A stretch of 57,480 nucleotides of DNA, taken from assembly GCA_964395915.1 (NCBI GenBank), contig CAYNDB010000003.1:1-57480 (forward strand), in the 5' to 3' direction. The notes under the pieces were generated by a model. That model worked only from the letters and a program-made list of their open reading frames with translations, was not told where the DNA came from and searched no databases. The position numbers were made by a program, and so were the translations under genes. This DNA is from CAYNDB01 sp964395915 (GTDB lineage Bacteria > Nitrospinota_A > UBA7883 > JAJRTC01). Positions 16,781 through 23,727 of this stretch are shown piece after piece. Each line of letters begins with the position of its first letter. Position 1 is the stretch's first letter.

Positions 16781-18055
16781 TTAATCCAGACATTTATCGA
16801 AAGGAGCGATGTCTTCGTATGGTCCCAGCGCCGCAAGCCGCACTTTTTCAGGGTCGAGATATTTTTTTGCGGCCTCGTTGACCTCTTCCAAGGTAACGGC
16901 GTCAAGCTCCGCGTTGATATCATCCGGAGTTTTAATCTTTCCATACATCGCTTCATGATCGGCGTAAAGCAACGCTACGCTCATGGAGTTTTCTATCGCC
17001 AGGTCGTTGCGGCCTTTTATGTTGTCTCTGCCTCGCTTGAATTCCTCTTCGGTCAAGCCGTCATCGGCAACTTTTGCGATTTCCTCCATAACGCAGGAAA
17101 TGGCTTCTTCGAGCTTATCCACATTTATTCCGGCGGAAACCTTGAAGGAGCCTGCGTCCGTGTATGTCTGGCGCGAAGAGCGTATATAGTATGCCAGCCC
17201 GCGCCGTTCACGTATCTGATAGAAAAGGCGGGAGGACATCACGCCGCCTAACGCATTGTTTAATATTTTAAGCGTTGGCTGGACAGGGTCTTCGTCGCCC
17301 GGAATGGGGAAACCGAGCACAAAATGAGCCTGCTCTATATCCTTTTTACGCAACCTGCTTCGCTCTCCGGTCATGGCCGTGTATGACGCCGCCGGTTTTT
17401 TTTCTTTCTGGTTTGTAAAAGTGAAAAACTCTTCGGCAAGTTTCATGTTTTCGTCGTGAGAGATGTTTCCAGCCGCCACAAGAACGCAGTTTTTAGATGA
17501 ATAGTGGCGGTCAAGATAGTCTGTAAAATTGTCTCGTGTAACCGTGCGGATTACCTCTTCCGGTCCGGCGATATCCCATCCCAAAGGCTGGTCGCCGTAG
17601 AAATGCATCTTGAAATCTGTTTGCACACGGCTCATCGGGTCGTCGTTATACATTCGGATTTCTTCGATTATGACTCCTCTCTCCCGGTCGATCTCCTCCT
17701 GGTCGAGCTTCGAATTTAGCAACATGTCCGATAACACATCGTACGCCACAGCCTTTTTAGCCGAAGAAAGCTTCACAAAGTAGCCGACTTTTTCCTCACC
17801 GGTAAACGCGTTGAAAGAACCTCCAACAGAATCGATAGCGGAAGCCACCGCCATTGCGTTCGGGTGTCTTTTGGCGCCCTTGAAAAACATATGCTCCATA
17901 AAATGTGACAGGCCGTTTACGTCGCGCTCTTCATATCTGCTGCCAGTAGCCACCATAGCCATAATGGTGACGGAACGCGACGATGGCATGGGGGCGGTTA
18001 TTACGCGCAATCCGTTCCGCGTAGTATCCTTTATATATGTGTCCTGGGTGTTCAC
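16781..18055 (-). CDS. M16-family zinc metallopeptidase (PqqL/processing-peptidase type)
   Basis: A 424-residue M16B-type peptidase. The inverted zinc motif HFMEH lies at 51-55, with the distal glutamate in IIEEIRMYNDDP about 75 residues later, and the second half contains GGVMSSRLFYQIRERRGLAY, the conserved substrate-binding stretch. No signal peptide, so it is probably cytosolic. It starts with GTG, supported by TTTAGGAGC 6-7 bases upstream. It heads the minus-strand run M16-phosphatase-ACT-def. Proteins of this type degrade or process peptides. Confidence 0.93.
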   Translation of the reverse strand: MNTQDTYIKDTTRNGLRVITAPMPSSRSVTIMAMVATGSRYEERDVNGLSHFMEHMFFKGAKRHPNAMAVASAIDSVGGSFNAFTGEEKVGYFVKLSSAKKAVAYDVLSDMLLNSKLDQEEIDRERGVIIEEIRMYNDDPMSRVQTDFKMHFYGDQPLGWDIAGPEEVIRTVTRDNFTDYLDRHYSSKNCVLVAAGNISHDENMKLAEEFFTFTNQKEKKPAASYTAMTGERSRLRKKDIEQAHFVLGFPIPGDEDPVQPTLKILNNALGGVMSSRLFYQIRERRGLAYYIRSSRQTYTDAGSFKVSAGINVDKLEEAISCVMEEIAKVADDGLTEEEFKRGRDNIKGRNDLAIENSMSVALLYADHEAMYGKIKTPDDINAELDAVTLEEVNEAAKKYLDPEKVRLAALGPYEDIAPFDKCLD

Positions 18056-18238
18056 TATAAGCTCCTAAATTTGGATATTTTGGCGTAAAAACTTTTATCG
18101 GGGCGCCAAAGAGGTGTTCAATGTCGTTTACCCTAGTATAATACCTTTTATTTGTCTTCAGGTCTGATAAAAACTGCGTGTATGACAGCTTGCGTGGTTT
18201 AGAATAATCGTTCATAGACTTTACAATAGGGAAACCAG

Positions 18239-18877
18239 ATGCTGACAAACAAAGCTACGATAATTGAAAACATCCCTTTTACTATCGACCCTGTAAGGGC
18301 GATGCGCGAAATGAAAATTCCCCGCTTGACGAGCCTTGAACAGATAGAAGAGAGACCTGTGGCGGAGTCGATCAAAAAAGCAATCGACAAAGGCTATTCC
18401 CTTATAGAAGGGAAAGGCATATACAAGACATGTAAACTTACCGGAGTTGACGGTGATATTGTGCGGGGTGATGGGACATCCGATCTTTTTTCCGGCAAGA
18501 ATATCGTGAAGCTTCTAGAAGAATGCGATTACGCTACGCTACTGACCTGTACCATTGGCGATAAACTTGAAAATGAAGTCGAACAACTTCAGCGAGAAGG
18601 GGAGATGACTGACGCGTATTCACTCGAAATGGTGGGCGGATGGATGGCGGACTATATGGCGGAGAGGGTGGACGAGCGGGTTGAAAGAGAGATAAAAAAG
18701 CTCGGCTACGGCCGAACCATGCGATATTCACCGGGATATGGCGACTGGGGTCTTGAGCGCCAGCCTATCCTTTTGCGCCTTGCAGAGGCGGAAAGAATAG
18801 GCATACGACTTACAGAATCAAATATCATGATCCCTCGAAAATCTGTTTCCGCAGTCATAGGATGGAAACGGTTATAG
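18239..18877 (+). CDS. Stand-alone MetH activation-domain protein
   Basis: A 212-residue protein equivalent to the C-terminal reactivation domain of cobalamin-dependent methionine synthase, which binds S-adenosylmethionine and methylates the oxidised cofactor. The second half carries the signature RYSPGYGDWGLERQP, then LTESNIMIPRKSVSAVIGW. The first about 90 residues form the helical cap. No MetH, corrinoid or methyltransferase gene is nearby, so the partner lies elsewhere. It starts behind AGGGAAACCAG and is followed by an overlapping or near-adjacent exported-protein gene and rqcH. Confidence 0.85.
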   Translation: MLTNKATIIENIPFTIDPVRAMREMKIPRLTSLEQIEERPVAESIKKAIDKGYSLIEGKGIYKTCKLTGVDGDIVRGDGTSDLFSGKNIVKLLEECDYATLLTCTIGDKLENEVEQLQREGEMTDAYSLEMVGGWMADYMAERVDERVEREIKKLGYGRTMRYSPGYGDWGLERQPILLRLAEAERIGIRLTESNIMIPRKSVSAVIGWKRL

Positions 18878-18906
18878 TCGGAAGGCTAAAATTTTTATTT
18901 AACCAG

Positions 18907-20130
18907 ATGCGTTTTCCCCTGATTGTTCTATTTGCGGTTATAGCGTCATATCCGGCCCAATCCGCCGATCGTAATTATGCGGAGTGGGGCAGGATGGCCG
19001 AGCGCTTTTTTCTGCCTCTTACCTATCCAGAGTTCGACTCGCAGGATTTTGGCGTAGAGCCAAACGTTGAGGACTTGGCGATAATAAAGCGATTCAAGCC
19101 GCATGTATATATCGCTCCGGGTGGAATATTCCCAGTGGATTTTTACGCCGACTACCTGCCGCGCTCTGTTTTAAGGGACGATAAAAACGGCGGCGCAGTT
19201 GTGAACAATCATCCTTCAAGGGAAGATATCAAAAAAAATGAGCGGACCTACGGCATGTATCTGGATTACCAGGGGCCGCCAGACTTAAAAGGATCGCCGG
19301 TGGCATATTCGCGGTTATACCGTGAAAAGGTGCGTATCGACACAGGTAAAAGCCACATTGAGGTTCCTTTTACTTTTGTGAAATATAACTTTGCGTTTGT
19401 TGAAAGCGGGTTGCCCGCCAAGCTGCCATGGTACAAGCGTATTTTCGTAGAGTTCGCCGGAAATCCCGACATGTGGCATGAGCTTGATATCCACGGTTCG
19501 ATAATAGTGGCGCTGATTAAAACAGATTCGGACTACGTTCCGGTGGCTATGATCCTTGCCCAGCACAACTATTTCAGGACTTATCTTATCGGCAGGGATA
19601 TCCCATATCCTGCGGATGGCAGGGTATCGGCAAGTTTCGCGCTTCGAAGCAACGAGCCTTACCCTTTGCCTTTAGGAGCTGAACCGGTGGAACACCGATC
19701 CGTTGGCTCACCAAGCGATTTTTCATATGTAATTACAGGCGATCATTTTGCTTTTTCATCGGGCGTTGATCTTGTATACGGGAAAAAATCGGGCGCAAAA
19801 CCGTTTAATTACAGAATCGAGGTTCTGCCATCCAAAGATCCGTTGTATGTGTCATGGATACCTCTTGGGGATAAACTAAAACTGTTTGGAGTGTTCAGCT
19901 CATTTTATCGGACAGGTCCGCCGGGGATTGACCTGAACACCTGGCCTGAGTTAAAAGAATATGGAAAGATCATGAAGTTCTGGTTTGTCGACGATGGGGA
20001 CAATACCGCGGCGCTACTATTCAAGCGATATTTCAAAAGGTTCGACAACGTGAGATTTAAACCTATTATGAAATATAATGGCGCCCGCTTTTCCGAAGAA
20101 CTGTTAAAACTGAGGCCTGCGCTAAAATGA
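18907..20130 (+). CDS. Exported protein of unknown function
   Basis: A protein of about 407 residues with a signal peptide at the ATG at 18907 (hydrophobic stretch FPLIVLFAVIASYPAQSA, cleavage near residue 19). The open frame extends back to 18862, overlapping the previous gene by 16 bp, and neither start has a good ribosome binding site. The mature part has a block FKPHVYIAPGGIFPVDFY and many aromatic residues, with few cysteines. There is a faint resemblance to Vps62-like secreted proteins, which I do not trust. It overlaps rqcH by an ATGA junction, so it belongs to the same operon. I do not recognise the family. Confidence 0.7.
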   Translation: MRFPLIVLFAVIASYPAQSADRNYAEWGRMAERFFLPLTYPEFDSQDFGVEPNVEDLAIIKRFKPHVYIAPGGIFPVDFYADYLPRSVLRDDKNGGAVVNNHPSREDIKKNERTYGMYLDYQGPPDLKGSPVAYSRLYREKVRIDTGKSHIEVPFTFVKYNFAFVESGLPAKLPWYKRIFVEFAGNPDMWHELDIHGSIIVALIKTDSDYVPVAMILAQHNYFRTYLIGRDIPYPADGRVSASFALRSNEPYPLPLGAEPVEHRSVGSPSDFSYVITGDHFAFSSGVDLVYGKKSGAKPFNYRIEVLPSKDPLYVSWIPLGDKLKLFGVFSSFYRTGPPGIDLNTWPELKEYGKIMKFWFVDDGDNTAALLFKRYFKRFDNVRFKPIMKYNGARFSEELLKLRPALK

Positions 20131-21730
20131 AATTTACAGCCAGTGAATTAGCGGGAATAGCGCAGGAGTTTATCCCGGCGATTACCGGGATGTTTTTAAA
20201 CAAGGTATTACAGACAGGCTCTGATGAGTGGGTTTTTGAGTTGCGCAAAGAGTCGCAAAAACTATGGCTCCTGATATCTGTGTCGCCTGAAAATAGCCGT
20301 GTTCATCTGCTATCCGCAAGGCCCGTAACTCTTTTCGAACCAGGCTCATTTACAAAACTACTTAAAAAAACCGTTCTACGTTCGGTAGTGTCAAAAGTCG
20401 AACAGATAAACGAAGACCGCATAATCCGTCTTGATTTTGCGACCAATGACGGCGGATTCGCCCTTGTTGTGGAGATTATGGGCTCAAGAGGGAATTTATA
20501 TCTTCTAAAGGGAGCTAACGCTGTGGCAGCCGTCGCTCTTCCGCGCAAGACAAGAAACTTTCCGGGCAGTGAATATGTTTTACCAAAGCCGCCAAACCTC
20601 AGTAAAGATGCAAAGACCGTTTCAAAAGGAGAAAAACCGATAAGTGAGAATGAGTATCCGCTAAACAGGGAAGTGGAAGAGAGGTGGAGAGAGTCTGCGC
20701 TGGAAGAAAGGCTGAAACAGGCCAAAATACGCGCGCTGACCCCTATAAAAGCTAAGCTTAAAAGGACCTCGAAAAGGGTCAAGGATTTAATCAGGGAAAA
20801 GCAAACGCTGGAACGATTCGCGAACGATAAAAAGCTTGGAGACATATTACAGGCTAATTTCCATAAGCTTGCAAAAGGCGTGGATTCTGTCGAGGTGAGC
20901 GATCCATTCAGCGAATCCGGGGACATGATAACCATTAAACTGGATCAATCCAAAAACCCTGCGGAAAATCTTAAAGCTTTTTATAAACGACACCGGAAAT
21001 ATGAGAAAGGTTTGCCGAGAATCGAGCGGGAACTGGAAAATTTAAGAGCGCTAGAGGAAGATAGCCAAAAAACCATTAAAATAATAGAGTCGGCTATGGA
21101 TATCGACACTATTTCGCCATACATTCCTGAAAAGAAAAAAGCCGCGGTTTCCTTAAAAAGCGGCAAGGGGAAGGCGCAGTCCGGCCCCAGAAGGTTTATC
21201 TCTTCGGATGGGCACACAATCTTTGTTGGCAGGAACGACAGGGAAAACGATGAGCTGACTTTCAGGATGGCCAATGGACGCGACTTGTGGCTTCATACCC
21301 GTGATTACCCCGGTTCGCACGTATTGGCAAGACTGCCCAAAGGGCTTAAAGGCTTTCCGCAAGCTACGTTGAAAGAGGCGGCCATGCTGGCGCTCACCTA
21401 TTCAAAAGCGGCAAAAGCAGGCAAGGGAGAGGTCACATATTGCTATGCCAAACATGTACGAAAGCCAAAGGGNNNNNNNNNNNNNNNNNNNNNNNNNNNN
21501 NNNNNNNNNNNNNNNNNNNNNNNNNNNNNNNNNNNNNNNNNNNNNNNNNNNNNNNNNNNNNNNNNNNNNNNNCAGGCAAGGGAGAGGTCACATATTGCTA
21601 TGCCAAACATGTACGAAAGCCAAAGGGAGCCCCGCCCGGTAAAGCTCTTGTTTCAGGAACAAAATCGATCATGATAAAGATTGATCCCAATGTTATTCGC
21701 GCGATGAAAGAGCGTGTGGAAAAAGGGTGA
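20127..21730 (+). CDS. rqcH: RqcH/NFACT ribosome-quality-control protein (interrupted by an assembly gap)
   Basis: NFACT-family proteins bind stalled 50S subunits and add C-terminal alanine tails. The N-terminal NFACT-N domain covers about 1-140, a charged coiled-coil region about 185-335, and the NFACT-R (DUF814) domain about 360-460, with DLWLHTRDYPGSHV. A 100-N gap breaks the frame at 21473, but removing the gap and one copy of the flanking 55-bp repeat (155 bases) restores one frame of about 482 residues through to the stop at 21730. The gene is therefore intact in reality. It is somewhat shorter than typical members (about 560). The start overlaps the preceding stop (ATGA). Confidence 0.9.
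21418..21472. repeat. 55-bp direct repeat, left copy (assembly overlap)
   Basis: Identical to 21573-21627 and abutting the N run; an unmerged contig overlap inside rqcH. Confidence 0.92.
21473..21572. other. Assembly gap (100 N) inside rqcH
   Basis: Flanked by exact 55-bp repeats. Deleting 155 bases (gap plus one copy) restores the reading frame, which is strong evidence that the gap is artificial and no sequence is missing. Confidence 0.92.
21573..21627. repeat. 55-bp direct repeat, right copy (assembly overlap)
   Basis: Second copy of 21418-21472; see the gap entry. Confidence 0.92.
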
Positions 21731-21957
21731 GCCAACACTTTACATCCGGCTTGTCATGATTAACCCTGGTTAACATATTGTTTGTAATGCTATCAATCCA
21801 ATTTTAACTGGAGGGGACGTTACGACAAGATGGCTCAAAAGTAAACGTCCGCTATATTTTAGTATCCCTAAAAAACTCTAATGACGACCAGGATATTTGC
21901 CGATATCAAGACTACTGGAGATTATATGGCAAGAATGAAAATGATTTGGAGAATGAA

Positions 21958-22128
21958 ATGGGCGACGTAACGGGGGTCAGGGCGGAGCTTGTCGCTAAAT
22001 TCAAACGTGAGGTTCAGAACAAAACATATAGGGTCAAGTCTGAGGAAATCGCCGCTAAAATAACCCAGAAACTCAAAGAAGAAGAAGCTGAGCCGATTAC
22101 AAAAACTTCCAACCGCTGGACCGCCTAA
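21958..22128 (+). CDS. Short FlgM-like (anti-sigma-28) protein
   Basis: A 56-residue protein whose core VRAELVAKFKREVQNKTYRVKSEEIAAKI fits the FlgM C-terminal pattern (quoted here only to its first part: VRAELVAKFK, then TYRVKSEEIA). FlgM binds and blocks the flagellar sigma factor FliA. I start it at the ATG at 21958 because GGAG lies 6 bases in front; a TTG at 21946 is the alternative. It lacks the N-terminal half of normal FlgM (about 90-100 residues), and no flagellar gene is near. It could be a minimal FlgM or an unrelated small helical protein. Confidence 0.5.
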   Translation: MGDVTGVRAELVAKFKREVQNKTYRVKSEEIAAKITQKLKEEEAEPITKTSNRWTA

Positions 22129-22286
22129 ACCTGTCTTTTTGCTTTTATCGCCCTATTTTCTAAATTGATTTCCCTAGGTTGACTTTGCCCTTCCAATCGG
22201 ATAGATTCGGCTTTTGTGTTACGAGTTTTTACTACTAATAAAATAGCATTTAAATAATTCAATAGTTTATAGAAAGAGTTATTCAA

Positions 22287-23153
22287 TTGAAGATTACCAA
22301 GGCGGTTTTTCCCGTGGCGGGGATGGGGACAAGGTTTTTACCAGCTACAAAAGCCTCACCTAAGGAGATGTTGCCATTAGTAGACAAACCTTTGATCCAA
22401 TATGTTGTTGAGGAGGCTATTGCCGCCGGTATAAATGAAATAATAATGGTTACCGGTCGCAATAAGAACGCCATTGAAGACCATTTTGACAGATCGGTGG
22501 AGCTGGAGCTTTTGCTGGAGAGCAAGGGGGCTAACGATTTGCTGAAAATGGTCCGAGGCATTTCCGAAATGTGTAATTTCTGCTATATACGGCAGAAAGA
22601 GCCCAAAGGGCTTGGGCACGCTATTCTTCGGGCAAAGGAGCTTGTTGGTGACGAGCCTTTCGCTGTTTTGTTGGGTGACGATATAATCCACTCGGAAGGC
22701 AGGCCCGCTATCGGCCAGATGATGGATATTTTCAACAGGGTCAATGGTTCGGTCATCGCCGTGGAAAAAGCTCCGATGAAGGATATCTCGGCGTATGGCG
22801 TAATAGACCCCGAGCCTGCCGGAGAAGGTGTGAGCCGTATTAAAAGTATGGTGGAGAAGCCGCCGATAGATAAGGCTCCATCTAACCTCGCTATTATAGG
22901 AAGGTATATTTTAACGCCCGAAATATTCGATTATATTGAGGCTACAAAACCTGATTCCAAAGGAGAAATACAGCTTACTACCGCTTTAAATTCGATGCTT
23001 GCCGCAACGCCGATGTACGGTTATGAGTTTGAAGGTATACGATATGACGCAGGAGACAAGCTAGGTTTTCTCAAGGCCACTGTCGAGTTTGCTCTACGCA
23101 GGGAAGACCTTGGGGATAGTTTTAAACAATATTTGAAAGAATTATCCTTTTAA
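22287..23153 (+). CDS. galU: UTP-glucose-1-phosphate uridylyltransferase
   Basis: GalU makes UDP-glucose from UTP and glucose 1-phosphate, feeding envelope polysaccharide and galactose metabolism. The 288-residue product starts ITKAVFPVAGMGTRFLPAT, with the nucleotide-binding loop followed by KEMLPLVDKP, and contains GLGHAI, LLGDD and VEKP motifs. The start is a TTG preceded by GAAAGAG. It lies alone, 158 bp after the FlgM-like gene. galT and glgA at 43-46 kb belong to the same sugar-nucleotide network. Confidence 0.95.
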   Translation: MKITKAVFPVAGMGTRFLPATKASPKEMLPLVDKPLIQYVVEEAIAAGINEIIMVTGRNKNAIEDHFDRSVELELLLESKGANDLLKMVRGISEMCNFCYIRQKEPKGLGHAILRAKELVGDEPFAVLLGDDIIHSEGRPAIGQMMDIFNRVNGSVIAVEKAPMKDISAYGVIDPEPAGEGVSRIKSMVEKPPIDKAPSNLAIIGRYILTPEIFDYIEATKPDSKGEIQLTTALNSMLAATPMYGYEFEGIRYDAGDKLGFLKATVEFALRREDLGDSFKQYLKELSF

Positions 23154-23231
23154 AACACGGCTCGTATTAACGTGGAGCATATTCTTTGCGTCGCCACCGG
23201 GGCCTTGACCTCAGTTTCGGGTAGCGCTTTA

Positions 23232-23240
23232 TGGTATGAT
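23232..23240 (+). promoter_or_regulatory. Extended -10 promoter candidate for hsp20
   Basis: TGGTATGAT fits the extended -10 consensus (TGn then TATAAT with one mismatch). No good -35 lies at 17 bp. The predicted start would leave a leader of about 30 nt before the small heat-shock gene. No sigma-32 type sequence was seen. Confidence 0.4.
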
Positions 23241-23275
23241 TTCGTAGCTCGTAAGATCAAGTAAAGGAATGCGTT

Positions 23276-23722
23276 ATGACTTCCAGATTTCAAAAGACAT
23301 TTAGGAACCAGCCGTTTGTGACTCCAGACCTATCATTATCGAAAAATAACTATATATCCGCGCAGACCGATGTTTTGGGGGAGACAAGTTTTGCGCAAAT
23401 GGACGTATATGAAACACCGGACGATATTTTCGTAGAGATGGACCTGCCTGGCGTCAATCTTTCAGATATTAATGTTTCTGTGCAGAAACAGTGGCTTACT
23501 GTTGAAGGCGTGAAAAAGGAAACGTATGGACACGATGGTAATGTGGATTATCTTTGTATGGAGCGGGATTTCGGCCCGATCAAACGTGTTTTGAAGCTTT
23601 CCACGGCGATCGATACGGAGGCTGTCATCGCAAAATATGTAAACGGTGTTCTTGAAATAAGATTGCCAAAGCGGGTTGAGAGAAGGAACAGAACACGCCA
23701 TATCCAGATTGAAGGAGACTGA
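23276..23722 (+). CDS. Hsp20/alpha-crystallin small heat-shock protein
   Basis: A 148-residue ATP-independent chaperone that holds unfolding proteins. The alpha-crystallin domain spans about 38-135, with DVYETPDDIFVEMDLPGV, the WLTVEGVKK strand and the closing NGVLEIRLPKR. It starts behind AAAGGAATGCG. The stop lies 5 bp before lon, so a chaperone and the main quality-control protease are co-transcribed. Confidence 0.94.
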   Translation: MTSRFQKTFRNQPFVTPDLSLSKNNYISAQTDVLGETSFAQMDVYETPDDIFVEMDLPGVNLSDINVSVQKQWLTVEGVKKETYGHDGNVDYLCMERDFGPIKRVLKLSTAIDTEAVIAKYVNGVLEIRLPKRVERRNRTRHIQIEGD

Positions 23723-23727
23723 CTTCC

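Noticed and set aside
17931..18248. Minus-strand open frame of 105 residues before the M16 peptidase gene
   Set aside because: It overlaps the well-supported M16 start by about 125 bp in another frame and has no ribosome binding site.
20127..21674. Frameshifted or broken rqcH
   Set aside because: The frame break is caused only by the 100-N gap plus the duplicated 55 bp; collapsing them restores one continuous gene.
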